The notes under the pieces are model-generated. The model worked only from the letters and a program-made list of their open reading frames with translations, had not been told where the DNA came from and did no database searches. From Planctomycetota bacterium (GTDB lineage: Bacteria; Planctomycetota; Planctomycetia; Pirellulales; Lacipirellulaceae), in the NCBI GenBank assembly GCA_013152205.1, contig JAADGV010000053.1:62001-126000 (forward strand): a DNA stretch of 64,000 nucleotides. Direction: 5' to 3'. Shown here one piece after another: positions 35,101 to 43,037 of the stretch. Each line of letters opens with the position of its first letter. Position 1 is the stretch's first letter. The position numbers and the translations under genes are program-made.

Positions 35101-37034
35101 GCCTCGTATTCTTCGGCCTGTTTGGCCTGAATTGCAATGTGCCGCTGCTGCTCGGCTCGGTCTTTTTCTTTCTCTGCCCTCTGCCGCTGAGTTTCTGCGG
35201 CTTGCCGCGCGGATTCGGCCTGTTTGAAGTTCTCTTTCGCCTCGGCCTCGGCCACGACCGCTCGGTCGCGTTGATCTACGGCTTCACCTTCGGCCACAAC
35301 GGCGCGATCGCGTTGGGCTACGGCTTCGGTTTCTGCTTTTACCGCCATGTCGCGCTGGGTGCGAACCGCTACGTAGGCTATCGACACGATTCCCACGACC
35401 GAAACTATCAGCAAAGCGACCAGACCTTTTAGCAGTTTGAAACGGCGAATGCGCTGTTCGCGTTCGCGGCGACCTGCTTCGAGTTGTTCGAGGACCGGAC
35501 GATGCTTGTCGTTGGTGGCATCCAACAGCGAAATGCCTAGGTCGAAATCGCTTCGATCTAACGCCGACTTTGCGTAGGCAACTTGTGCCGCCGATAGCTG
35601 CGCACTTGCCCGGGTGTTGCCCTCCCACAATGTGAGTGCTTCTTGAAATCCGTACAAGGCTCGCGAGTAGAGGTCGTAGTCGTCGGCCTCTTGGGCAGCA
35701 GCGAGGTTGCTTGCTGCGTTGTCGGTCAGCGCGATGCTTTCTGAATGCGACTGATAGCGGCGGATTGCCGACTGAAAATCTTGAACCGTCTGATGCCGAT
35801 CGGCAGGCTTGGTGGCCATGGCGGTCAAGGCGATATCCATCAATTCGCCAGCCGACTCGGCGGCGACGATGATGTTCTTCGCAGCGGCAAGCAAACAATC
35901 CATGATGTTTTTGCCCGTGTGCGGCGGTCGGCCCGCCACAATCTCGTAGAGCATGGCTCCCAGCAGATAAACATCGCTTGCCACGGATACTTGTTCGATT
36001 GGCCCGGTGGCCATCTCGGGCGCCATGTAGGCGGGAGTCCCTCCCATGACGTCCGACTGACTGACCGCATCGGCATTGGGAAAATCGGCGCTGATACGAG
36101 CCAGGCCCCAGTCCATAACCAACACTTCGCCGAAATCGCCGAGCATGATGTTCTCGGGCTTGAGATCGCGATGCAGTACGCCATTAGCGTGGGCAAAAGC
36201 AACGGCATCGCCAGCGGCTAATAGGATCGACAGATTTTCAGCCAGCGACTTTTTCTTGATGACGTCGTTCCACGGGGTGCCGCGCACCCGTTTCATCGAG
36301 TAGAACAACGCCCCCGACTCATTCGCCCCCAAATCGTAAATCGGCACAATGTTGGGGTGTTCGAGTTCGCCAGTGATCACGGCTTCGGAAATGAACTTCT
36401 CGCGTTGTTCGGCGGTCTGCTCGCTCGAGCCACGTAGCATCTTCAAGGCTACGGTTCGGGCGATGGCGGATTGGCGCGCGGCATATACTACGCCCATGCC
36501 ACCTTCACCAATCACATTCAGCAATTCGTAGTCGGGTGCATCGGTTGCAGAAGCGATCAGCGGCGGCTTATCGGTCGGCGTGCTGAGATTGCGATATTTT
36601 ACTACCAAGGACGACTTCGAAACATACGTGCCGGTGATGGTTTCTTTTTGTTTGATCGTCGTGTCGGGCGAGGCGTCGCGTCCACCTTCAACATTGTCGA
36701 GCCATTGTGCCGTCGCCATACTCTCAGCTAGTTCGTTGCTCTCTTGCGTCGAAAAGTCAATCGTTTGCTCGCCGGCTAAGGCAACCGTCGGGGTGCCGGG
36801 ATCGCTTTCGTCATCGACATTGATACTGATGTCGATGCTGTTGACGCCATCGTCGCCCAACTCCAAAGTCTGTTCGGTGTCGACATCGATGGTAATGTTG
36901 CTGCTCAACTCTACGGTTTGAGTAGTGTCGGGGTCGACAGGAGTGTGATGCAGCGCAGCACCGCAAGAAGCGCAGCGATTTGCCTTGAGCGATTGCTCGT
37001 CGACTGCGGCATTACATGCAGGGCAATTTGGCAT
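32184..37034 (-). CDS. Ser/Thr protein kinase with 21 WD40 repeats
   Basis: 1616 residues from the ATG at 37034 (MPNCPACNAAVDEQ). The frame continues to 37241, but that extension reads through a dispersed repeat. Order: zinc ribbon (CPAC at 4-7, CASC at 22-25); acidic linker; kinase domain about 166-426 with GEGGMG (176-181), ALK (Lys198), HRDLKPEN (288-295) and DWGLA (DWG, not DFG, 308-310); helical linker; one membrane helix about 545-570; Arg/Gln/Glu-rich coiled coil; then 21 WD repeats by count (each ending W-D or W-N), consistent with three seven-bladed propellers. It has the build of membrane-anchored bacterial kinases with an outer sensor. Substrate unknown. The stop lies in a REP-like repeat. 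Confidence 0.92.
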   Translation of the reverse strand: MPNCPACNAAVDEQSLKANRCASCGAALHHTPVDPDTTQTVELSSNITIDVDTEQTLELGDDGVNSIDISINVDDESDPGTPTVALAGEQTIDFSTQESNELAESMATAQWLDNVEGGRDASPDTTIKQKETITGTYVSKSSLVVKYRNLSTPTDKPPLIASATDAPDYELLNVIGEGGMGVVYAARQSAIARTVALKMLRGSSEQTAEQREKFISEAVITGELEHPNIVPIYDLGANESGALFYSMKRVRGTPWNDVIKKKSLAENLSILLAAGDAVAFAHANGVLHRDLKPENIMLGDFGEVLVMDWGLARISADFPNADAVSQSDVMGGTPAYMAPEMATGPIEQVSVASDVYLLGAMLYEIVAGRPPHTGKNIMDCLLAAAKNIIVAAESAGELMDIALTAMATKPADRHQTVQDFQSAIRRYQSHSESIALTDNAASNLAAAQEADDYDLYSRALYGFQEALTLWEGNTRASAQLSAAQVAYAKSALDRSDFDLGISLLDATNDKHRPVLEQLEAGRREREQRIRRFKLLKGLVALLIVSVVGIVSIAYVAVRTQRDMAVKAETEAVAQRDRAVVAEGEAVDQRDRAVVAEAEAKENFKQAESARQAAETQRQRAEKEKDRAEQQRHIAIQAKQAEEYEAYVARIGLASAKIEENAFDRAEELLEQCPPELRHWEWGRLSYLCQLSQKTWTLDGPVESVAYSSDARHFLTGDWDGKARLWDAKTGETRQTITHGQYVHAVAFDPSGKRFATGSSDRSIRIYEVDTGELLHTLVGHNDAVLCVRFSSDGSQLLSGGYDNTARIWDIASGQVLQTLQGHTWWVWAAEFSPDDRRIVTASQDGKAIVWQRAADGDLSQYKMLTEFTKHKGPIYDAKFSPDGKNIATAAYDRRVLLWNPDDVVPVDIARRLDKQSDPPAPFSELSKHEGPVRSVAFSPDGNSVASGGQDNVVRIWHLPSNQESKVLRGHASHVRDCVFSPNSQQLLSASRDGLVKLWQPATYHETITLGNTAGVGHADAVLAARFSRDGRQVVTASRDRTASLWDVADQNLVRQFSEGHSFLASSAHFFADGTRLATGAGDGTTRIWNVTTGTETQKIESTGSTAALDVSADGRWIATGSTGNEAIIWDTRTGERLAVLQGHEATVTALSFAPNGKLLATGDDRGRCRLWRYDAKTKQWTAGHQLRGHSRSITALAFVQGGRRLISASGDNTCGQWDVATGKEIKNLVLKHPGWVAAMDVSEDGTKAITCCDDGQLRLWSLADAKLLQTIAPRENVAFTSVDLSPDGQWILAACAANGTVQLWQTETGREIRSGENEEKAWLEFGRRGGILWAARFAPQGKRVLTVGGNDARMWDLATRDPIMRFSAHGAVASADISPDGRLLVTGSWDQSAKIWNIETGQALRKLTGVHQGYVNSVEFSPDGKSVLTGSDDGTARLWETATGKPLKTVFSGHNSRIRQARFSADGKRVLTAANDKTARIWNAATGESQQTLTGHEWAVLCGEFSNDGQRVITGSEDNTAIIWDASTGQPLVKLTGHTDSITAVAFSADGRRALTGSQDSTAKLWDTHTGKEILTLAGHREELTSVGFSPDNRQALTSSRDGKTILWPATPSNNR

Positions 37035-37129
37035 CGGTGGTGTCACTGTGGTGTCACTGAAAAACTGAAATGAAAACGGGCTAGTGGAAATTTTCACTAC
37101 AAAGGGTACAAAAACCCAGTGCAGCAAAG

Positions 37130-37276
37130 CCGCAACCAAATAGGTAGGAATTTCTCGCAAAGGCGCTAAGTCGCAAAGGAAAGAGAAGAAAGGGATTGTC
37201 TCGCAGAGGCGCGGAGACAGCGGAGAAAACCCGAATGCCATAGCTCTGCCGTCTCAGCGTCTCTGCGAGAGTCTTA
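37130..37276. repeat. Dispersed element with inverted ends, copy 2
   Basis: Aligns over its length with 3885-4038: begins CCGCAACCAAATAG, continues CTCGCAAAGGCGCTAAGTCG, GTCTCGCAGAGGCGC and CGGAGAAAAC, and ends GAGTCTTA. Inverted CGCAGAGAC/GTCTCTGCG-type ends are visible (the right part CGTCTCTGCGAGAG is the complement of CTCTCGCAGAGACG). Confidence 0.8.
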
Positions 37277-37335
37277 TTCACAGATTCAATCATCCGAAAA
37301 CCTTTGCTCGTGGTGGACTTCTTTCGCTGTTCGCT

Positions 37336-37358
37336 GTGGCGTGGCCGTCAGCGCTAAC
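37336..37358 (-). repeat. Polar REP-like repeat, copy h
   Basis: Core GTTAGCGCTGACGGCCACGC, 79 bases past the stop codon of the PKD-repeat gene. Confidence 0.8.
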
Positions 37359-37436
37359 GGTTGGTAGTTGGGGGTGCGTAAGTGGAGAGTGGCCCCTGTC
37401 TCGATTGTAATTTGCCGAGCGGGCGAGAGGGGCCGA

Positions 37437-40001
37437 TTACTGATTTTTCCGGCTGTTCGGATTACGCAGCCGCAATTTCCGCCATTTCTGGGCGTCTGCC
37501 TGAGCAACCGAGCGATCGACCTGCTGTGCCCACGATCGGAATGGCTTCGTTGCCGCCAAACCGACGACTGCTAGGCCCCAATTGGGCGTGGCAAAACGCT
37601 CGGCATCTACCCGATGGATTTCGGTCGCAGGCAGCGACGAGTTTTCTTGAGGAGTCTCTCGTGGCGCTTTTGGCTCTGCGTCTGGCACATCGTTTTGATG
37701 AGATTCGGGTGCTTCGAAAGCCTCTTCAGGCTGACGGAATGCCTCGTTCGTTGGCGGCCGATCGCGAGTGCCATCGGAGTCGTCGCCAGGATCGATGACC
37801 GTGCCATTTCGAATATGGACGGCGATGACCAAGCGGCGTGTGTTGGTTTCGGTATGGACCAGATAGATTTCGTAATGACCGTCAGGCAACGAACGGAACA
37901 ACTGGGGCAGGTCGTTGAGCACCTTGGAATTAAGGCGATGACCTTCGCCAAAATTGCCTTCGGCATCGGCCACTTGAAGTTCGAGAAATCGTTCGGTGGT
38001 TGCGTTATTATCACTGGCAGCGGCACGCAAGCTGCTGCCCTGGCGCGAACCCTCGTCGGTCGAGGTCGCTTGAACTAAGAAGTTTTGCACTCGCGATGGG
38101 AATATTAGTCGCGGCACTTGGGGAGTTGTATCGATATAGACGGGCTGGTCGCCGATGCCAGGGTTCTGAATAGTTGCCATGCGAATTTCGCTCTGACCAG
38201 CGGCAATCACTCCATCGCCGAAATCGTCGTCGGCAACATACACGTAGATATCAATGTCTGCTGCGGGGTTGTTTGGATTGGGTGGGCCGCTGTAGGTGTG
38301 CGGCAGTGTTACCGTGAACGTCCCCGGGCCGTCCATGCCAGTGAGGTCGATTACATACGGCTGTAGCGCCCTCATCGAAGGGTCGTTCGGGTTGCGTACG
38401 TCTCCCCAATCGACGTAGACGGTGAGGGTGTCGGCGCCTGGATCTGAAAAACTAATGGTTAAAAATGTTTCACCCTGAGCGTTAACGTCGGTGGCCTCGA
38501 TGATGGGATCTAAGGTCGGGCTGACGTTGAGAACCGTGAGATCGATGGTCTTGGTATATTCTCCGCCATCGTCGTCGACCACCGTGACGGCAACTGTGTA
38601 GAGATTGTCAGGAATCGGGCCGTCGTCGGGATTCACGGTGTCGTTGTCGGCGTAGAAATTCGTGGCTTCAAATGTCCCGGCACCATTTGCGTTGGTAATC
38701 ATGGCTACGTCGGTGGAGCCGTCTCCCCATTGAACGTAAACGGTGTGGGTGTCGAGTATGCTTGCGTCGCTGAACGTGCCGGTGACGGTCACCCAGTTGC
38801 CTTCATCGATCTGCGACTTCGAGAGAAAGATACTATCGATCTTCGGGGCGACGTTTCTTACCAATACGCTTGTCTTGGCAGTTGCCACGCCGCCGTCGTC
38901 GTCGGTTACTTTCACATTGATTGCGTACGATAGCTCACCAGGCCCGGTGGGCATATCATCTAGATACTGATGATTGACAAGCAGGAACCGTTCGCCGACT
39001 GGCAGGCTAATTGTTTCGATGGTTCCATCGCCCCAGTCGATTTCGATTGAATGTAAATCGAGCACTCCAGGATCGTCGAAGTTGATTTGCAGTTGGGCAA
39101 AACTGTTTTCGTCGATCGTTGCGGCGGTAATCACTTGGAGGTTTGAAGGTGCGACGTTCTTTACCAGCACACTCGTCTCAGCCGTTGCCACGCCCCCATC
39201 GTCGTCGGTCACGACTACATTGATTGCATACGACACCTCCGAGGGACCGGTCGGCATATCGTCGAGATACTGGTGCTGAGCGTTCAAGAAAAACCTACCG
39301 CTTGGCAAGTTGTAGGTGTCGGTTGTGCCATCTCCCCAGTCGACCTCGATCGTCTGCGTGTCTTGAATACCGCGGTCGAGAACGAAAACATAAAGTTGGG
39401 CGTTCCCTCCTTCATCAATGGTTGCTACCGGCAGTACACCGAGACTTGGCGCTACGTTCCTTACCAGCACCTCCGTTTCGGTCGTGGCAAATGCGCCATC
39501 GCTATCGGTGACCTTGATTTGAACTGAGTACGGCAATTCGGTCGGGCCTGTCGGAGTGTCGTCGAAGTAAGGATGAATTACCGAGATTTCACGCTGCCCG
39601 TTCAGTAGTGTGATCGTATCGACGGTACCGTCGCCCCAATCGATCTCGATCGTATGGATATCTCCAACGTCCGGGTCTTCAAACTGTAATTCTAAACGGG
39701 CTAAACCAAACTCTAATATCTCGGGCGCGATGTTCAGGAGGCTAATCACTGTAGGTGGCGTGTTGGCAGACGCCGAGGACGCGCCAACCGTGGGATCGGG
39801 AACCGAACCGGAGGAGTCGACGTTTTCGCCGACTTGCACAAAATCGCCAGCCCCCGTTGGGCCGAGTAGCAAACTTGCGGCAGCGGCGTCCAGCACGCGA
39901 CGGCGTTCTAAACGGCGCGGCGATAGCGGAGCGGCATCGAAGCGCTGTCGCGATCGAGTCGGGGAATTGAATGAACGCAAGAGTATCGAAAAGAGTCCCA
40001 T
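37437..40001 (-). CDS. PKD-repeat surface protein with planctomycete sorting motif
   Basis: 854 residues from the ATG at 40001 (MGLFSILLRSFNS); a TTG at 40037 is an alternative. Near the N-terminus the RRLERRRVLDAAAASLLLG motif matches the planctomycete type of export/sorting signal, followed by a Ser/Thr-rich spacer. Five tandem PKD-like units follow, each about 95-110 residues with the WGDGT core (IEIDWGDGTVDTI, IEVDWGDGTTDTY, IEIDWGDGTIETI, VYVQWGDGSTDV, VYVDWGDVR). Units 2 and 3 are very similar in DNA sequence (HQYLDDMPTGP, VTDDDGGVATA), so one probably arose by recent duplication. The C-terminal 250 residues are unique and end basic (RLRNPNSRKNQ). Likely an extracellular adhesion or wall protein. 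Confidence 0.85.
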   Translation of the reverse strand: MGLFSILLRSFNSPTRSRQRFDAAPLSPRRLERRRVLDAAAASLLLGPTGAGDFVQVGENVDSSGSVPDPTVGASSASANTPPTVISLLNIAPEILEFGLARLELQFEDPDVGDIHTIEIDWGDGTVDTITLLNGQREISVIHPYFDDTPTGPTELPYSVQIKVTDSDGAFATTETEVLVRNVAPSLGVLPVATIDEGGNAQLYVFVLDRGIQDTQTIEVDWGDGTTDTYNLPSGRFFLNAQHQYLDDMPTGPSEVSYAINVVVTDDDGGVATAETSVLVKNVAPSNLQVITAATIDENSFAQLQINFDDPGVLDLHSIEIDWGDGTIETISLPVGERFLLVNHQYLDDMPTGPGELSYAINVKVTDDDGGVATAKTSVLVRNVAPKIDSIFLSKSQIDEGNWVTVTGTFSDASILDTHTVYVQWGDGSTDVAMITNANGAGTFEATNFYADNDTVNPDDGPIPDNLYTVAVTVVDDDGGEYTKTIDLTVLNVSPTLDPIIEATDVNAQGETFLTISFSDPGADTLTVYVDWGDVRNPNDPSMRALQPYVIDLTGMDGPGTFTVTLPHTYSGPPNPNNPAADIDIYVYVADDDFGDGVIAAGQSEIRMATIQNPGIGDQPVYIDTTPQVPRLIFPSRVQNFLVQATSTDEGSRQGSSLRAAASDNNATTERFLELQVADAEGNFGEGHRLNSKVLNDLPQLFRSLPDGHYEIYLVHTETNTRRLVIAVHIRNGTVIDPGDDSDGTRDRPPTNEAFRQPEEAFEAPESHQNDVPDAEPKAPRETPQENSSLPATEIHRVDAERFATPNWGLAVVGLAATKPFRSWAQQVDRSVAQADAQKWRKLRLRNPNSRKNQ

Positions 40002-40301
40002 CCGTTGATTATTCAAACAAATGCGTAGATCTGTCAAATAATTTGGCTCTTAACGATTAGCGAATTTTGCACAGCAATTGCCTTCGGAAACCGCGCTACT
40101 ACCGCTATTGCAGGCTAAATCGGCTTGAGGAGTGGGTAACTGGGCAAACTTTACGGATTATCGCAGTTGTTGCGGTCGTAGGGACAGGAGCGAATCTTCT
40201 TGAGAAAACGATTGTCCTGCGTCGAAAGTGCATTCTGGCGGCCCCCGCAAAGCCGCTAAGTATGTTTGCTGGCAAGACGACGCGCAACTGGACGAGTAAC
40301 G
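40002..40301. other. Divergent intergenic region
   Basis: About 300 bases between the divergent PKD and conserved exported genes. It must hold both promoters. No gene, palindrome or repeat of the window's families stands out in it. Confidence 0.4.
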
Positions 40302-41150
40302 ATGTCCCTCACATTCGACCTACCTAGCTGCTCCCGTTGTATGGCAACCCCAAAGCTTTGTTGGCTGCTGATGGTGTTAACCGTTTCAGCCATCTGGGCT
40401 ACCCCTGCCATCTCGTCGTTTGCTGGCGAAGAGTCCGCCATTCGCTTTGTTGGTCCCGCCGATCGCGTGCAGCCGCAATCAGCCAACGAAGCAAGGACGT
40501 CGGATGATTCTCCTCCCAAGCTTAGTGTAATGCTGGAGTCGATTTTTCGACGAGCCACAAGCTCTCCATTGAAAGTTGCCGGTCGCCAACAAATCGAACG
40601 TCCTGCTGGGCTAACCGAACTTCCCTCGCCCGATGTTCAAGATGAAACCGTTGTCACGCCCAACAGCGGTGCGACGAACAACGGGAACCAACTTCGTTGT
40701 CATCTTGGTCCTGCGTTGTCTACGCTGTCGACCAACATCGCGTTGCCAGCGGGAACTCTGCCAACCGACTTCGCCGCAAAATGTGCTGCGACTCAGAGGC
40801 CGATTGTTGATCGACGTATTCAAGGCGACTGGGCAATGACCAATCAACATTGGTCGGCTACTTGCCTGCGCCATCGACCACTTTACTTTGAAGAAATCAA
40901 TGCCGAGCGTTACGGCTACACGGCAAGCTACTGCCTTCAGCCGTTGATTTCTGCAGGACGATTCTTTCTCACGATTCCTGCATTGCCCTACAAGATGGCG
41001 GTCGACCGCCCACATAGTTGCTCCTATACCCTCGGGCATTATCGCCCGGGAAGCTGTGCGCCGAGGCGTTGGCACCGTATGCCTCTCAAGGCAACGGGAT
41101 CGATCGTAGAAGCCGGTGTGGTCTTGGGGCTGATTTTGCTGATTCCCTAG
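40302..41150 (+). CDS. Conserved exported planctomycete protein
   Basis: 282 residues from the ATG at 40302, preceded by GGACGAG at 7 nt; an ATG at 40341 (MATPKLCWLLMVLTVSAIW) directly before the hydrophobic signal segment is equally possible. After the signal comes a low-complexity Ser/Pro region, then a conserved C-terminal block with aromatic and Cys residues: ATCLRHRPLYFEEINAERYG, QPLISAGRFF, ALPYKMAVDRPHSCSYTLGH, YRPGSCAPRRW, and a final hydrophobic tail (SIVEAGVVLGLILLIP). This block is familiar from planctomycete genomes; I know of no assigned function. Its stop codon is provided by the MITE-like element beginning at 41148. Confidence 0.75.
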   Translation: MSLTFDLPSCSRCMATPKLCWLLMVLTVSAIWATPAISSFAGEESAIRFVGPADRVQPQSANEARTSDDSPPKLSVMLESIFRRATSSPLKVAGRQQIERPAGLTELPSPDVQDETVVTPNSGATNNGNQLRCHLGPALSTLSTNIALPAGTLPTDFAAKCAATQRPIVDRRIQGDWAMTNQHWSATCLRHRPLYFEEINAERYGYTASYCLQPLISAGRFFLTIPALPYKMAVDRPHSCSYTLGHYRPGSCAPRRWHRMPLKATGSIVEAGVVLGLILLIP

Positions 41151-41376
41151 TACTACAGCGCTAGGTTTGACCACAACGACACAACGGACACGACGAGAAG
41201 GGCCTACAAGCAAAGTGTTTACCAGCCCCAGCCAAGGGCCTAAGCCCAATGGCCTTGTTGATTGTACCCAGCCATATCCTGGTTTACTTTCAGAATCTCA
41301 TTTCAACCTTGCTGACACATGCTTCGTTGTGCTCGTCGTGTCGTCGTGGTTCAATGAAATTAGCGCTGTAGTACTA
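41148..41376. mobile_element. MITE-like element with terminal inverted repeats
   Basis: 229 bases bounded by exact 16-bp inverted repeats, TAGTACTACAGCGCTA (41148-41163) and TAGCGCTGTAGTACTA (41361-41376). The inversion extends inward imperfectly for about 50 bases (CCACAACGACACAACGGACA on the left against CACGACGACACGACGAGCAC read from the right). No open frame, transposase or clear target-site duplication is visible. Its first three bases form the stop codon of the upstream gene. Best explained as a non-autonomous mobile element or a large palindromic repeat. Confidence 0.7.
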
Positions 41377-41422
41377 GAGCAACTTATCTTTTTCTGTTCG
41401 CAAAATTGTTTTGCGAGAGGAT

Positions 41423-41443
41423 GTCGTGGCCGACACCGCTAAC
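41423..41443 (-). repeat. Polar REP-like repeat, copy i
   Basis: Variant core GTTAGCGGTGTCGGCCACGAC, 54 bases past the stop codon of the CheV-like gene; same GTCGTGGCCGACAC variant as copy a. Confidence 0.75.
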
Positions 41444-41496
41444 GCCTGCTGTTTGGGGCAGCGAGCCTTCATCCCTATCTGAAAGTGGTTTTTGTG

Positions 41497-42477
41497 CTAA
41501 GCAAGGGCCGTGGCGGCTGGCTGCGATTGGCTCGACTCGGCGGTTGGCTTGCTTCGCTGTTTCATAATCAATTCATCCGCTAATTTCACGACCCTTTTTA
41601 TCTCGGGTTTTGTAATCAGGGCATCTGCTCCGACGGATTTACCCTTGTTCGTGTTGTCGGGCGTTAGGATTGAAGAGAAGAGAATGACGGGCAACGACTT
41701 CAACGATGGGTGGGATTTGATTTTTCGGGTTAAGTGCATTCCATCCATGGCAGGCATTTCGACATCGCTGACCACCAAGTCTGCTACCTGACGGACATCG
41801 CCCGTTTCGGCCAATTTTGCCTCGATCCAGTCCCAGATTTGGCGACCGTTTTCGAAGCTTGTCACATGGGTATAACCGCTGCTTTCAAGCGTGCTTTGGA
41901 CTGCCTTTCGCACGGTCGCTGAATCGTCTGCGATGAGAATACGAGCCTCTCCGCGCGGTATTCCCTCTGGGTTTTCGACCACGTCGGCTTCATGGCCGTC
42001 TTGAGAAATTTCGGCTGCGATGGTTTCGAAGTCGAGCATAATTATCAAATTATCTTCGATATTGGTAACTGCCGTAACCGGAGATTTTCCGTCGGCAACG
42101 AATTCGGGCGCGGGCAAGATTTGCTCCCAACTGAGCCGATGAATCCGTTCGACTTCGTCGACCATGAATGCCGTTTGCGAACTGTTGAATTCGGTGAGGA
42201 TAAGATTGCTTTCGCCGGACTGAGGCGACTCTTGCTCTAAATGTTGGTGCAATGACACACAAGGAACGACCACATCGCGTAGCTGGAAGCACCCGAGTAC
42301 CGACTCGTGAGATTGCGGGAGTTGCGTAATTGCTTGCGAAGGGAGAATTTCGCGGACCTTGGCCACGTTAATTCCCAGACGATACTTTCCAACACGAAAG
42401 ACAAGTACTTCGACTTCGTTGGTACCGCTTTCTAGGAGAATTTCTTTCTCCAACAAAATACTTCCGACATTTGCCAT
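41497..42477 (-). CDS. cheV: CheV-like protein: CheW domain plus receiver
   Basis: 326 residues. N-terminal CheW-like domain (about 20-160: VEVLVFRVGKYRLGINVAKV, REILPSQAITQLP, LGCFQLRDVVVPCVSL) followed by a linker and a C-terminal receiver domain (about 180-305: ARILIADDSATVRKAVQ, LVVSDVEMPAMDGMHLTRKI). The phospho-accepting aspartate is the one in SDVEMP; SSI and KPE positions match the conserved Thr/Ser and Lys. CheV couples receptors to CheA and is tuned by phosphorylation. SD AAGGTG precedes the ATG. Last gene of the che set; 106 bases from cheY. Confidence 0.92.
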   Translation of the reverse strand: MANVGSILLEKEILLESGTNEVEVLVFRVGKYRLGINVAKVREILPSQAITQLPQSHESVLGCFQLRDVVVPCVSLHQHLEQESPQSGESNLILTEFNSSQTAFMVDEVERIHRLSWEQILPAPEFVADGKSPVTAVTNIEDNLIIMLDFETIAAEISQDGHEADVVENPEGIPRGEARILIADDSATVRKAVQSTLESSGYTHVTSFENGRQIWDWIEAKLAETGDVRQVADLVVSDVEMPAMDGMHLTRKIKSHPSLKSLPVILFSSILTPDNTNKGKSVGADALITKPEIKRVVKLADELIMKQRSKPTAESSQSQPAATALA

Positions 42478-42583
42478 GGGGATTCACCTTATGTTGATAG
42501 TCACGCGGTAAAGTGCAAGTTGCGCACCTTCGTGCCGACAATTTTTTCTGCTGCTTTTTTAGAACTACTTACTTCGGTAATTA

Positions 42584-42967
42584 CTAGCTACAGGCTACTT
42601 CGCTCGGCTGTACAAATTTTTCGAGTGCTGCGATCAGCCGCGTTCGGTCGAAAGGCTTCACGATAAAATCGGCGGCGCCAATTTGGAGGGCTTCCTTGAG
42701 GACATCCGCTTGGTCGAGGGCGCTTACGACGAGCACTTTCGCGTTGCTATCTGCCTCCATAACGCCCCGCAGCGCGTGCAGGCCATCGTATTCGGGCATC
42801 ACGAGATCGAGCGTCATTGCATCTGGGTTGAGTCGTTGGTATTGCTCCACCGCCTCTTGACCATTGGATGCTTCGCCTACGATCTCCCAGCCTCCATCGA
42901 TCGCAGCATCCTTGATCATCTCTCGTATAATCAGGGCGTCGTCCGTAACAAGCAGTCTTTTTGACAT
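42584..42967 (-). CDS. cheY: CheY-type response regulator
   Basis: 127-residue single receiver domain. Acidic pair DD (9-10) in LLVTDDALIIREM, phospho-acceptor Asp54 (MTLDLVMPEYDG), Ser in VVSALDQ, Lys in FIVKPFDR. It is expected to take phosphate from the neighbouring CheA and act as the output of the system. Preceded by GAGGT at about 7 nt. Between cheD and cheV. Confidence 0.93.
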   Translation of the reverse strand: MSKRLLVTDDALIIREMIKDAAIDGGWEIVGEASNGQEAVEQYQRLNPDAMTLDLVMPEYDGLHALRGVMEADSNAKVLVVSALDQADVLKEALQIGAADFIVKPFDRTRLIAALEKFVQPSEVACS

Positions 42968-43037
42968 GACAGATACCTCATTTCGCGTTAGTCAGTTGAT
43001 CTAGTTCGCGTGTGTGTATGGTTTTTCTTTTTTGGGT

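Larger units (their letters stand above)
37035..37436. other. Intergenic region with two dispersed repeats
   Basis: About 400 bases between the kinase start and the PKD gene's stop codon. It holds copy 2 of the inverted-ended element (37130-37276), copy h of the REP-like repeat (37336-37358), and presumably the kinase promoter between them and 37034. No further gene. Confidence 0.6.

Noticed and set aside
32191-36921. Many short plus- and minus-strand frames in the kinase region
   Set aside because: They follow the WD-repeat periodicity in other frames and are shadows.
37437-40001. Repeated DNA that could suggest a CRISPR or tandem array
   Set aside because: The repeat unit is about 300 bases and encodes PKD domains; there are no short direct repeats with spacers.
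40611-41249. 212-codon minus-strand frame across the exported protein and the MITE-like element
   Set aside because: Antisense shadow; the plus-strand protein has a conserved C-terminal block.
41148-41376. A complete insertion sequence
   Set aside because: Terminal inverted repeats exist, but there is no transposase frame; called only MITE-like.
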